Shown: positions 1-6,619 of the stretch, one piece after another | Layout of the letters: the number at the start of each line of letters is the position of its first letter | Position numbering within the stretch: the first letter of the stretch is position 1 | DNA from: Bdellovibrionales bacterium | GTDB lineage: Bacteria; Bdellovibrionota; Bacteriovoracia; Bacteriovoracales; Bacteriovoracaceae | Assembly: GCA_005791855.1 (NCBI GenBank) | Contig: SXUH01000211.1 | Coordinates: 1-9,628, forward strand | Reading direction: 5' to 3' | Length of the DNA: 9,628 bases | Notes under the pieces: model-generated | What the model was told of the DNA's origin: nothing | Database searches by the model: none | What the model saw: only the letters and a program-made list of their open reading frames with translations | Program-made: the position numbers and the translations under genes

Positions 1-45
1 CAAACCTAACTTCCGGAACTAGTCTCATCTCAAAAAGGAGCCCGT

Positions 46-900
46 ATGTTCAAGCTATTCTCGCTTTTCTTCTTCCTCTCATCCCTCCAGTTCGCCGCTG
101 CGAGCACCGGGGAAACACAGTACATCCAGTTCACCGGAACGAGCCCGGTCGCCTCGGTCGAAGTGAGAGGGGAGCAGACCCGCACCGCCTACAGGACAGA
201 ACGGCAGGCCCAGGACTGCACCGAGACCGTCAACACCTGCAACGCTCCCATCCCGTCAGATAACTGCGGGACTTACACGCGCAACTACACTTGCTACGAA
301 GACGTCCGGGTCGCCTACCAGGTCTTCGACTACTACGTGAAGGCGAAGGTGAAGGTCGACTTCGGAGCAATTCCGGCGCAGATCAGTCCGAACGAGAAGA
401 TCGCCGTGAGCCTCTCCGGGAAAGAAATCTCCTTCTCCTCGCAGGGAACTCGCCGCCTCGTCCTCAGCTTGGATGAACTCTCGAAGAAGGAGAACCTGGT
501 CGGAGACACCATGCACCTGGAGGTCACCGCGAAGGTCAACTTCCATGAAGCTTCGAAGGTGCTTAAGGCCCTCCGGCTGGAGAACGTCTACATCAACTCC
601 GGAATCCTCACCTACGACGTGGGCCCCTCCGAAGGTGTCCCCCTCGAGCACTACCTCAAGGTGAAAAAGGAGAAGTTCTGGGGCCGGGATCCGGTGCTCT
701 TCGAGGGAGACGTGGCCCCGCAGGTGACGGGACCGTCTTCGTTCAAATTGGGAGTCGAGGAGCTTATGCAGACCGGGTTCACCAAGGGGAAGTACCAGAT
801 CACAGTAAGTGTTAACCTCAAGAATGGGTTCGGGATCTTGAATGCAAGAGAGCTTGATCTCTTTGCTCCGACGAATACGTTTAAGTTGAGTGTTCGCTAG
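46..900 (+). CDS. Exported protein of unknown function with a four-cysteine cluster
   Basis: I do not recognise a family. The 284-residue product starts with a clear Sec signal peptide: Lys3, a hydrophobic stretch at about 4-16, and small residues AAAS at 17-20, with likely cleavage after Ala19 or Ser20. The absence of a cysteine there argues against a lipoprotein. Four cysteines (58, 65, 74, 83) fall within 26 residues and could make two disulfides after export. The rest is rich in alternating hydrophobic/polar stretches (for example residues 96-106 and 258-283), suggesting a beta-rich fold, with no transmembrane segment after the signal. The ATG is supported by AAGGAG at 35-40, 5 nt upstream. 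It is probably periplasmic or outer-surface. The next gene lies 88 bp downstream on the same strand. That it is a gene is nearly certain; its role is unknown. Confidence 0.9.
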   Translation: MFKLFSLFFFLSSLQFAAASTGETQYIQFTGTSPVASVEVRGEQTRTAYRTERQAQDCTETVNTCNAPIPSDNCGTYTRNYTCYEDVRVAYQVFDYYVKAKVKVDFGAIPAQISPNEKIAVSLSGKEISFSSQGTRRLVLSLDELSKKENLVGDTMHLEVTAKVNFHEASKVLKALRLENVYINSGILTYDVGPSEGVPLEHYLKVKKEKFWGRDPVLFEGDVAPQVTGPSSFKLGVEELMQTGFTKGKYQITVSVNLKNGFGILNARELDLFAPTNTFKLSVR

Positions 901-988
901 TACTGCTGCGTAGCGCACAGCTGTCGAAGATTAGTCCAGGGACTTCCGGTGTCACGACTCCTATCATTAAAGGCACCTGGAGGTTTCT

Positions 989-1552
989 ATGCACATTCCA
1001 TTTAGTGAGATCCTCAAAAGTATCCCGGGAGTCATCGGCGTCCGTCTGGAAGCCGAGCTCCCGTACTCAGTGGTGAGCAAGGTCGGACAGATCGAGCTCC
1101 GGAACTACCCGCCGTTCACCCTGGCACGGGTCCGGAACTCGGGAAGTTTTGAGGCCGCCGGCGATGCGAGTTTCCGGGCCCTGGCGGAGTTCATCTTCGG
1201 AGAGAACGAAGATGGGAAGAAGACCGCGATGACGACCCCCGTGTTCCACGACCGGAACGAAGACGGCTGGACCATGTCGTTCTACATTCCGGCCGAGGAA
1301 AGTGACCTCACTCCGAAGAACAAAGAAGTCTGGGTGGAGCAGATGCCGCAGAAGACAGTGGCCGCCTACCGGTACTCCGGGATCAACGGTCCCACGGAGA
1401 TGGAGGCCGCCGAAGAGCTCCTCCTCGCGGAAGTGCGCCTGGCCGGGCTCAAAGCGGTCTCAAAGGTCTGGTGGGCCCAATACGACCAACCCTTTTCGCT
1501 GCCGATGACGAAGAGGAATGAAGCTCTGGTGAGGATCGAACGGCTCTCATAG
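989..1552 (+). CDS. SOUL heme-binding family protein
   Basis: The 187-residue product has the SOUL/HEBP pattern: IELRNYPP at 35-42, an A.V..SGSFEAAG..SFRALAEFIFG block at about 46-71, the hallmark KKTAMTTPV at 77-85, an FYIP strand at 98-101, and a WWAQYDQPFSLP..KRNE ending at 161-178. Length is normal for a single SOUL domain. No signal peptide or membrane segment is visible, so it is probably cytoplasmic. SOUL proteins bind heme or tetrapyrroles in eukaryotes. Bacterial members are poorly characterised and heme-binding residues are not universally conserved, so family membership is firm while heme binding here is inference. The ATG has GGAGG at 979-983, 5 nt upstream. It sits between an exported protein and a histidine kinase, with no obvious functional link to either. 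Confidence 0.93.
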   Translation: MHIPFSEILKSIPGVIGVRLEAELPYSVVSKVGQIELRNYPPFTLARVRNSGSFEAAGDASFRALAEFIFGENEDGKKTAMTTPVFHDRNEDGWTMSFYIPAEESDLTPKNKEVWVEQMPQKTVAAYRYSGINGPTEMEAAEELLLAEVRLAGLKAVSKVWWAQYDQPFSLPMTKRNEALVRIERLS

Positions 1553-1562
1553 TGCAAATGGA

Positions 1563-1571
1563 TGCTATAGT
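1563..1571 (+). promoter_or_regulatory. Possible extended -10 promoter for the four-PAS kinase
   Basis: TGC-TATAGT fits an extended -10 element (TGn followed by a TATAAT-like hexamer with one mismatch), just after the SOUL stop codon. No good -35 is visible, which is tolerable for extended -10 promoters. Transcription would start near 1578, giving a leader of about 66 nt before the kinase ATG at 1644. Confidence 0.35.
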
Positions 1572-1604
1572 ATTCGACAAAAATACTCCTTCGGGGCTTT
1601 TATT
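1569..1604 (+). other. Inverted repeat plus short GC hairpin before a T-rich stretch
   Basis: AGTATT (1569-1574) and AATACT (1582-1587) form a 6-bp inverted repeat with a 7-nt loop. It is followed by a short CTCC-TTC-GGGG hairpin and a CTTTTATT stretch. It could be a weak intrinsic terminator for the SOUL gene or an operator/leader structure for the kinase. The GC stem is only 4 bp with one G-T pair and the T run is short, so the terminator reading is weak. Confidence 0.25.
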
Positions 1605-1633
1605 CCTTGAGCATGGGGGCGGAGTTTCCTAGA

Positions 1634-1690
1634 ATGAAATCCTATGAACTCTCTTCACCGAATCATCGCCCGGGTCGCCCCGGAGGTTAA
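1634..1690 (+). other. Possible 18-codon upstream ORF overlapping the kinase start
   Basis: An ATG at 1634 opens an 18-codon frame ending with TAA at 1688-1690. It is out of frame with the kinase and overlaps its first 47 nt. The GGAG at 1621-1624 is 9 nt from this ATG but 19 nt from the kinase ATG at 1644, so the better-placed SD belongs to the small ORF. The peptide (beginning MKSYELSS) matches nothing I know. It may be a regulatory upstream ORF or coincidence. Confidence 0.25.
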
Positions 1691-3989
1691 CTGGGAGTCC
1701 CACTCGCTCGGGCCAGTCCACGGATGGCCCGAGAGCTTGAAGACGGCCACGGCGATGATGCTGAACTCGGCCTTTCCGATGTTCATCTCCTGGGGGAAGG
1801 AGCGGATCTTCCTCTACAACCAGGCCTACGTCCCGGTCCTTGGACGGAAGCACCCGGCGGCCTTCGGAAAGAAGTTCGCCGACATCTGGGCGGAGATCTG
1901 GGCAGACATCGAACCCCTGATCCTCTCCGTGGACCAGGGGAAAGCGGTCTTCCTGGAAGACCTCGACCTCCTGATGAACCGGCACGGGTTTGACGAGAAG
2001 ACGAACTTCACCTTTTCCTACTCTCCCATCACCGGCGAGGTCGGGGAGGTCCTGGGACTTTTCTGCGCGTGCGTGGAGACCACCAAGCGCATCCAGCTCG
2101 AGAAGGACCTCCAGGCGGAGCGCCTGAAGGTCGAGGCGAGCCTCACGCAAGATAAGAACCGGCTCCTGAGCCTCCTGGAGAACATCCCCGGAGGCGTGGC
2201 GTACCTCGAGGGCCGGGACCTCCTGTTCGCCTTCGCCAACAGCCGGTACCGGAAGATGTTCCTCGAAGCCGCGGACCCGATCGGGAAGACCGTCCTCGAG
2301 GTCCTGCCGGATTCTGTGGAGCAGGGGTACTACCAGATCCTCACCGCCGTCTTCAACACCGGCGAGCGGTACGAAGGAGTCAAGGCGCCGTACTCGCTCC
2401 TCTCCCCGACCGGCGAGAAGACCACCTTCTACCTGAACTTCGTCTACGAGCCGGTCTACGGCGCCGACGGGCAGATCGACGGGATCCTCGCGGTCATCCA
2501 CGACGTCACCGAGACCGTCGAGGTCGAGCAGAAGCTCGTCGCGAGCGAGCAGCGCCTGAAGTCGGTCTTCACCCAGGCGATGGTGGGGATCTGCGAGACG
2601 GATTTCACCGGCCGGTTCCTGCGAGCCAACGACTTCTACTGCTCGATGGTCGGCCGGACGCGGGAGGAGCTCCTCCAGCTCCGGATGCAGGAGATCACCC
2701 ATCCGGACGACCTCGGGCCCAACCTGGAGAAGTTCCTCCGCCTCAAGAAAACCGGAGAGGGCTTCGAGATCGAGAAGCGGTACCTCCGCCCCGACGGCTC
2801 CGTCATCTGGGTCCACAACAACGTCTCCTCGATCAACAACGAGTTCGTCGTCGCCATCTCCACCGACATCACCGCGAAGAAGACAGCCCAGATCGAGTTC
2901 GAGAAGAACGTCGACGTCTCTCCGGCGATCCTCTGGATCACCGACACCGACGGCAAGTGCACCTACCTCAGTAAGCAGTGGACCGACTTCACGGGCCAGT
3001 CTCTAGAGGAGGGCTTGGGCTTCGGCTGGCTCGAGTGCACCCATCCGGAAGACAAAGAGCGCGCCGGGAAGATCTTCAGGGACTCGAACGCCAAGCAGGA
3101 ACCTTTCTACGTCGAGTACCGGCTCCGGACCAAGGCCGGCGACTACCACTGGGCGATCGACGCCGGCACACCCCGCTTCGATAAGCAGGGCCGCTACCAG
3201 GGCTACGCCGGCTCGGTCTTCGACGTCCACGACCGGAAGCTCGCCGAGCTCAAGGTGGAAGCGGAGATGCAGAACCTCGAAGCGGCCGTCCGCGCGCGGG
3301 ACGAGTTCCTCTCCATCGCCTCCCACGAACTCAAGACCCCACTGACGTCTCTCCAACTTCAAGCCCAGATGCACCGCCGGTCCATCGAGACGAAGCGGCC
3401 CGAGGTGTTCCAACCGAAGACGATGATCGACTACGTGAACCTCACCGAGCACCAGACCCTGCGCCTCACCCGCCTGGTGGACGACATGCTCGACGTCTCG
3501 CGGATCCGCACCGGGAAGCTCACCCTCCGGCACGAGGAGTTCGACCTGCGGGAGATGCTGCGGGACCTGCTGGAGCGGATGAAGGACCAGTTCGAGAAGG
3601 CCGGCTTCCCCGTGCCGACGTTCGAAGCGTCGAGTGAAGTCCTCGGCTGCTGGGACCGGATGCGGATCGAGCAGGTGGCGATGAACCTCCTCACCAACGC
3701 CCTCCGGTACGGGGAGAAGAGGCCGATCACCGTGACCCTCTCCCAGGACCGGGAGACCGCGACCCTGTCGGTGACGGACCGGGGGATCGGGATCGCCCCG
3801 GAGAACCATGACAAGATCTTCAACCGGTTCGAGCGGGCCGTGAGCGCCAACGAGATCAGCGGGCTTGGCCTCGGGCTCTTCATCACCAAGCAGATCGTCG
3901 TGGCCCACAAGGGACAGATCGGCGTGGAGAGTGAACTGGGGCAGGGGTCGAAGTTCACGGTGAGACTTCCGAAGGAATACCATGCCTAA
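1644..3989 (+). CDS. Soluble multi-PAS sensor histidine kinase (four PAS-like domains, HisKA, HATPase)
   Basis: This 781-residue protein has no transmembrane segment, so it should sense a cytoplasmic signal. Residues 1-150 are the divergent PAS-like domain common at the N-terminus of large kinases (LGPVHGWPESL at 22-32, then the F-P-M-F-I-S-W-G core). Further PAS domains lie at about 170-290, 305-412 (HPDD, RPDGSVIWV) and 420-532 (HPED, YHWAIDAGTPRFD). The HisKA motif SHELKTPLT places the phospho-acceptor at His561. The ATP-binding domain shows the N box (NLLTNALRYG, 681-690), G1 (DRGIGIAPE, 712-720) and G2 (GLGLGL, 740-745), all intact. There is no receiver or HPt domain and no neighbouring response regulator, so its partner is elsewhere. 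An in-frame TGA at 1635-1637 rules out an upstream start, yet ATG 1644 lacks a well-spaced SD. The end overlaps the next gene by 8 bp. Confidence 0.95.
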   Translation: MNSLHRIIARVAPEVNWESHSLGPVHGWPESLKTATAMMLNSAFPMFISWGKERIFLYNQAYVPVLGRKHPAAFGKKFADIWAEIWADIEPLILSVDQGKAVFLEDLDLLMNRHGFDEKTNFTFSYSPITGEVGEVLGLFCACVETTKRIQLEKDLQAERLKVEASLTQDKNRLLSLLENIPGGVAYLEGRDLLFAFANSRYRKMFLEAADPIGKTVLEVLPDSVEQGYYQILTAVFNTGERYEGVKAPYSLLSPTGEKTTFYLNFVYEPVYGADGQIDGILAVIHDVTETVEVEQKLVASEQRLKSVFTQAMVGICETDFTGRFLRANDFYCSMVGRTREELLQLRMQEITHPDDLGPNLEKFLRLKKTGEGFEIEKRYLRPDGSVIWVHNNVSSINNEFVVAISTDITAKKTAQIEFEKNVDVSPAILWITDTDGKCTYLSKQWTDFTGQSLEEGLGFGWLECTHPEDKERAGKIFRDSNAKQEPFYVEYRLRTKAGDYHWAIDAGTPRFDKQGRYQGYAGSVFDVHDRKLAELKVEAEMQNLEAAVRARDEFLSIASHELKTPLTSLQLQAQMHRRSIETKRPEVFQPKTMIDYVNLTEHQTLRLTRLVDDMLDVSRIRTGKLTLRHEEFDLREMLRDLLERMKDQFEKAGFPVPTFEASSEVLGCWDRMRIEQVAMNLLTNALRYGEKRPITVTLSQDRETATLSVTDRGIGIAPENHDKIFNRFERAVSANEISGLGLGLFITKQIVVAHKGQIGVESELGQGSKFTVRLPKEYHA

Positions 3990-4347
3990 GACCATCCAAG
4001 AACTTGAGGCTCTCGCAGACGTGCTCGCCGCCGGCCTTCCCGATGTGACGTCCAAGAAGATGTTCGGCTGCTACGCCCTCTGGGCTAACGATAACGTCTT
4101 CGCCCTCGTTTGGAAAACTGGGCGCCTAGGGGTGAAGCTCCCGGAGTCGAAGGCCTATGACGATCTGATGAAGCTCAAGGGCTCCGAACCCTGGAAAGCA
4201 GGCCCGATGAAGATGGCGCACTGGGTGCTCGTTCCCGAGGCACTCCATTCGAAGTCGGCCGAGCTGAAGAAATGGTTCAAGAAGGCCCATGCACAGTGTT
4301 CGGTCCTGGAGAAGAAGAAAGTGGCGAAGAAGACGAAGGCCAAGTAG
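3982..4347 (+). CDS. TfoX N-terminal-domain protein with lysine-rich tail
   Basis: The 121-residue product matches the TfoX/Sxy N-terminal domain: KKMFGCYALWANDNVFALVW at about 25-44 (family pattern: M-F-G-x-Y-G-L-F..FAL), GRLGVKLP at 47-54, a WKAGPMKMAHWVLVP block near 71-85, and a C-terminal helix with LKKWFKKAHA. TfoX/Sxy proteins are competence co-regulators in gammaproteobacteria, but stand-alone N-terminal domains are widespread and of unknown role, so I would not call this a competence gene. The last dozen residues (KKKVAKKTKAK) form a basic tail resembling those of nucleoid proteins, suggesting nucleic-acid contact. ATG 3982 has AAGGA at 3972-3976, 5 nt away, and overlaps the kinase by 8 bp, so the two are co-transcribed and probably translationally coupled. 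Confidence 0.88.
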   Translation: MPKTIQELEALADVLAAGLPDVTSKKMFGCYALWANDNVFALVWKTGRLGVKLPESKAYDDLMKLKGSEPWKAGPMKMAHWVLVPEALHSKSAELKKWFKKAHAQCSVLEKKKVAKKTKAK

Positions 4348-4379
4348 CTTAATCTTTCCTCTTTTTTCCTCTGAACAGC

Positions 4380-4408
4380 TTGAGTTCGCTTAACCTTTTT
4401 CATAGGAT
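4380..4408 (+). promoter_or_regulatory. Candidate sigma-70-type promoter for the small exported protein
   Basis: TTGAGT (4380-4385) and TAGGAT (4403-4408) are separated by exactly 17 bp, each matching 4 of 6 consensus bases. Transcription would begin near 4415, giving a leader of about 22 nt that contains the GGAG at 4428-4431. A pyrimidine-rich stretch with a T run (about 4352-4372) separates it from the preceding operon, without a convincing terminator hairpin. Confidence 0.45.
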
Positions 4409-4436
4409 CGTTGCAAGAATTTTTCCTGGAGCGACT

Positions 4437-4817
4437 ATGAAGATTTTCATCATGCTGACACTAAGTGCGTACTCCCTCGCGGCCCTGGCCTGCGAGCCCA
4501 TGGCGATCCCAGAGCAGATCGTGGAGTCGGAAGAAGTCCAGGAGCTCCTCCTGGATGCGAACAACCGCTACCGCGCAAAGTGCGAAGCCGACCCGCAGGA
4601 GATCGACATCGACCAGCGGATCCTGGTGAGACGCTCCGGTCGTACGAGGTACTACAAGATCGTCTTCAGCGGGAACTACGACTGCGTCCGGGCGAACGGT
4701 TCAGGTTTCGAGAAGGAGTTCAGCGGGGTCGCGCAGATGAAGCGGTACGTGGAGCGCAGTGACGACAGCTGTGACGGGGTGGAGTTTGAGGAGATTTATA
4801 AGGTGCGGTTGAAGTAG
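4437..4817 (+). CDS. Small exported four-cysteine protein of unknown function
   Basis: I do not recognise a family. I chose ATG 4437 because it has GGAG at 4428-4431, 5 nt upstream, and gives a clean signal peptide (MKIFIMLTLSAYSLAALA), whereas the frame can be read open to a TTG at 4380 with no SD. Cleavage after Ala18 leaves Cys19 as the first mature residue. The -3/-2 residues are Ala-Leu rather than the usual Leu-Ala/Ser, so this is a poor lipobox and signal peptidase I is more likely, though a lipoprotein is not excluded. The 108-residue mature part has four cysteines (19, 49, 83, 112), compatible with two disulfides, and is acidic overall with a basic segment (RRSGRTRYYK) near 65-74. 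It appears monocistronic. Confidence 0.85.
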   Translation: MKIFIMLTLSAYSLAALACEPMAIPEQIVESEEVQELLLDANNRYRAKCEADPQEIDIDQRILVRRSGRTRYYKIVFSGNYDCVRANGSGFEKEFSGVAQMKRYVERSDDSCDGVEFEEIYKVRLK

Positions 4818-4871
4818 TACTTCGTCCGGATGAAGAGATTCTAACTGGTTAAAATTACTGGAATCTTTCAT

Positions 4872-4934
4872 GTGCTAAAATTTGGTACTTAAGTACTATG
4901 TTTTAGTACTTAAGTGCTATATAATAGCACATAA
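4872..4934 (+). repeat. Three tandem 21-bp repeats with inverted half-sites (probable operator)
   Basis: Three 21-bp units lie head to tail at 4872-4892, 4893-4913 and 4914-4934. Each begins GTGCTA or GTACTA and carries TGGTAC, TAGTAC or TAGCAC at offset 11, ending in (T/A)TAA. The half-sites recur in both orientations at exactly 21-bp spacing: GT(G/A)CTA at 4872, 4893, 4914 and its inverse T(A/G)G(T/C)AC at 4883, 4904, 4925. Unit junctions create 16-bp near-palindromes at 4883-4898 and 4904-4919, the first centred on the perfect GTACTTAAGTAC. The array covers the likely -10 box and stops at the SD of the winged-helix gene. This suggests an autoregulatory operator with sites two helical turns apart. 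Confidence 0.85.
4920..4925 (+). promoter_or_regulatory. -10 box (TATAAT) of the winged-helix/NTase operon, inside the repeat array
   Basis: A consensus TATAAT lies in the third repeat unit. Transcription would start near 4932, leaving only about 13 nt before ATG 4945. The hexamer 17 bp upstream (TATGTT, 4897-4902) is a poor -35, so the promoter may be weak or activator dependent. A protein bound to the repeats would block RNA polymerase. Confidence 0.5.
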
Positions 4935-4944
4935 GGAAGATCAA

Positions 4945-5289
4945 ATGCTTGAAACTATTGTTGGAAATCGAAATGCCTTTTATTGTCTTCTTTTCCTATA
5001 TCATTATGGAGAAGTTTATCCCAGCATCATTGCTAAAGGGCTAGATGAGAAGACTCTTACCCCGATCAGGTTACAGCTCCGTAGATTAGAAGAAGGTGGA
5101 ATCATCAAAGGCCGAAAAGTAGGCCGGGCGACGATGTACTCCTTCAATGAACGTTCAACCATCGTGAAGCACCTCCGCGAAATCGTGAAAATCGAATACG
5201 ACAACATCCAGCCGAAGGAAAAGGAGAAACTCTTCTCCGTTCGATCTCGTCCGCGTCGAGCGGGAAAGCCGGTCATCAGTGGAAATTGA
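4945..5289 (+). CDS. Winged helix-turn-helix DNA-binding protein (likely autorepressor/antitoxin-type partner)
   Basis: I chose ATG 4945 because AAGGA at 4933-4937 is 7 nt away; the open frame reaches back to a TTG at 4882, but that is inside the operator repeats. The 114-residue product has an ArsR/MarR-like winged helix: helix 1 around NRNAFYCLLFLYHYGEVYPS (8-27), a recognition region TLTPIRLQLRRLEEGGII (37-54), and a wing GRKVGRATMYSFN (56-68). The C-terminal tail is basic (SRPRRAGK). The opening MLETIVGNRN resembles small wHTH proteins encoded upstream of, or fused to, nucleotidyltransferases. It overlaps the NTase gene by 11 bp, so the two are coupled. The first half (to about 5090) is notably AT-richer than the surrounding genes. 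Autoregulation through the upstream repeats is inference. Confidence 0.85.
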   Translation: MLETIVGNRNAFYCLLFLYHYGEVYPSIIAKGLDEKTLTPIRLQLRRLEEGGIIKGRKVGRATMYSFNERSTIVKHLREIVKIEYDNIQPKEKEKLFSVRSRPRRAGKPVISGN

Positions 5290-5833
5290 CCTCCAGGCCT
5301 GCACCACTGAACAACTCTGGAAGTTTGTATCTACGCATTTAGAGAAGAAGGGCTTCGACGTCGTCCTGGTCGGCGGAGCCGTCGTCTCGATCTACAGCCA
5401 GGGGATGTACGTCTCAGGAGACCTGGATTTCATCGTGCGGTCGTTGAACAAGAGAGAGCTTCCGGAGGCGTTAAAGGAGATCGGGTTCGAACGGACTCAG
5501 CAGCGGTACTACAGGCACCCGGACTGCACCCAGTTCTACCTCGAGTTCCCAACGGGCCCGATCGAAATCGCCGGCAGCTACGACGTCGAACCAGCGACCC
5601 AGGAAGTAGAGAAGACTGTAGTCAAAATTCTTTCGCCGACGGATTGTGTCCTCGATCGCTTGGAACAATACTTCGTGGGAGAGTACGGAAAGCCGCACGG
5701 AGAGAAGAAGCTCTTCGAACAAGCCGTCCTGGTCGCGAGGAATCAACCGACCGATTTGAAAAGGATCGAAGACTTTTGCAGGAAAGAGCGGAAGTCTGAT
5801 GCGTTTAGAGAATTTCTGGAAAAGATCAAGTAG
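5279..5833 (+). CDS. Nucleotidyltransferase-fold protein (DUF6036/AbiEii-like)
   Basis: The 184-residue product carries the pol-beta-type NTase signature: LVGGAVVSIYSQ at 30-41 followed by GDLDFIV at 47-53 (Asp48 and Asp50 as metal ligands). A strand PIEIAG at 94-99 could provide the third acidic residue (Glu96). The second half, LSPTDCVLDRLEQYF at 118-132, then EQAVLVARNQPTDLKRIEDFCRKE, matches the helical part common to DUF6036-type and similar NTase proteins. Catalytic residues appear intact. The GTG start at 5279 overlaps the upstream wHTH gene by 11 bp and has only a weak SD-like sequence, so it probably relies on translational coupling. Related NTases (AbiEii, MenT/MNT) modify tRNA or proteins as toxins or antitoxins; substrate and role here are unknown. 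It ends 9 bp from the convergent gene. Confidence 0.85.
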   Translation: MEIDLQACTTEQLWKFVSTHLEKKGFDVVLVGGAVVSIYSQGMYVSGDLDFIVRSLNKRELPEALKEIGFERTQQRYYRHPDCTQFYLEFPTGPIEIAGSYDVEPATQEVEKTVVKILSPTDCVLDRLEQYFVGEYGKPHGEKKLFEQAVLVARNQPTDLKRIEDFCRKERKSDAFREFLEKIK

Positions 5834-5842
5834 CTAGTGCCT

Positions 5843-6619
5843 TCAGTATTTTCGGACGTCCAAAAATCCCCGATAGAATTTCGAGGGGATGGAAGCATCA
5901 TCCGCATCCGTCACTAGGAACACCTCGCCGCCTTCGATCCAGAGCCCCTCCGGTTTCTCGGAGATCTCTAGAGTCTCCATGGCCGCGACCTTCCCGTGAA
6001 GATCCAGCCTCCCGAGGATCGCCCCCTGAAACGGCCCATCGTCGTAGGTCGACTGGGTATCTTCCTTCACCGCCAGAAAATACAACTCGCCCTGGTAGAC
6101 ACAGAGATCCGTAAACCCGAACTCAAGGTCCACGAGCTTCAGCTCCCTAACCTCAGTCAGATCCGCTGAGACCCGAATGAGAGCATTCTGCCTTCCGGGC
6201 CCGTTCCCCCGGCTCAAGAGCAGAAACTGCCCATTATGATAGTCCGCCCCTTCGATGTTCAGATCCGGGATCGTTTGCATGAGCTTCAGATAGAGCCGTG
6301 AGAGGTCAATGGTCCGCGCTTCACTCGTTCGCGGATCGAAGCAGACCCCGACCATCCGATTCTCCTTGGACCCCGAAGGAAAGACGTAGATCAGTCCGTC
6401 CTTCAAACAGAGTGCTTCGAAGTCCGGCTTCGCCTTCTTCCGTGCCTTCGGCTCCCGCGGAAGCTCTAGGTCCAGGAGGGGATAGAACTCCTGCTCAGCT
6501 TGCGTGAACCGGAGGAGTCTCACCTCATCATCGGAGACCGCGTAGAAGCCCCCATCCACCCGAACAAGACCACTGGCCGCCGAAACTGGAAGCTCCCGTA
6601 CAAGTTTAAGATCAATCAT
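5843..6619 (-). CDS. Predicted beta-propeller protein (DUF6929-like / phytase-esterase-like)
   Basis: The 258-residue protein looks like a small beta-propeller related to DUF6929, SdiA-regulated or esterase-like phytase families. Repeated blade-like motifs include ASGLVRVDGGFYAVSDDE (15-32), PDFEALCLKDGLIYVFPSGS (65-84), NIEGADYHNGQFLLLSRGNG (121-140), FGFTDLCVYQGELYFLAVKED (167-187) and EKPEGLWIEGGEVFLVTDADD (221-241). Recurring E-A/G dipeptides (FEAL, IEGA, PEGL) resemble the metal-binding DxEG pattern of such proteins. There is no signal peptide. I chose ATG 6619 because AAGG lies 7 nt upstream (6627-6630) and the ATG overlaps the TGA of the upstream gene (ATGA). The open frame continues to 6898, but that extension is antisense-like composition. 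It is probably expressed only with the membrane protein upstream. Substrate unknown. Confidence 0.82.
   Translation of the reverse strand: MIDLKLVRELPVSAASGLVRVDGGFYAVSDDEVRLLRFTQAEQEFYPLLDLELPREPKARKKAKPDFEALCLKDGLIYVFPSGSKENRMVGVCFDPRTSEARTIDLSRLYLKLMQTIPDLNIEGADYHNGQFLLLSRGNGPGRQNALIRVSADLTEVRELKLVDLEFGFTDLCVYQGELYFLAVKEDTQSTYDDGPFQGAILGRLDLHGKVAAMETLEISEKPEGLWIEGGEVFLVTDADDASIPSKFYRGFLDVRKY

Noticed and set aside
898..988. Terminator or promoter between the first two genes
   Set aside because: I found no stem followed by a T run. TATCAT at 962-967 could be a -10 but has no matching -35.
1629..2816. 395-codon minus-strand frame antisense to the kinase
   Set aside because: It is a GC-rich shadow: its product is dominated by L, E, V, D, G and R with no recognisable domain, while the plus strand encodes intact PAS domains.
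3003..4055. 350-codon minus-strand frame antisense to the kinase C-terminus
   Set aside because: The opposite strand holds complete HisKA and HATPase motifs. The antisense product is low-complexity and matches nothing.
4872..4934. Replication-origin iterons
   Set aside because: Although 21-bp tandem units resemble iterons, there is no Rep gene or DnaA-box cluster nearby, and the array sits on a promoter. An operator is simpler.
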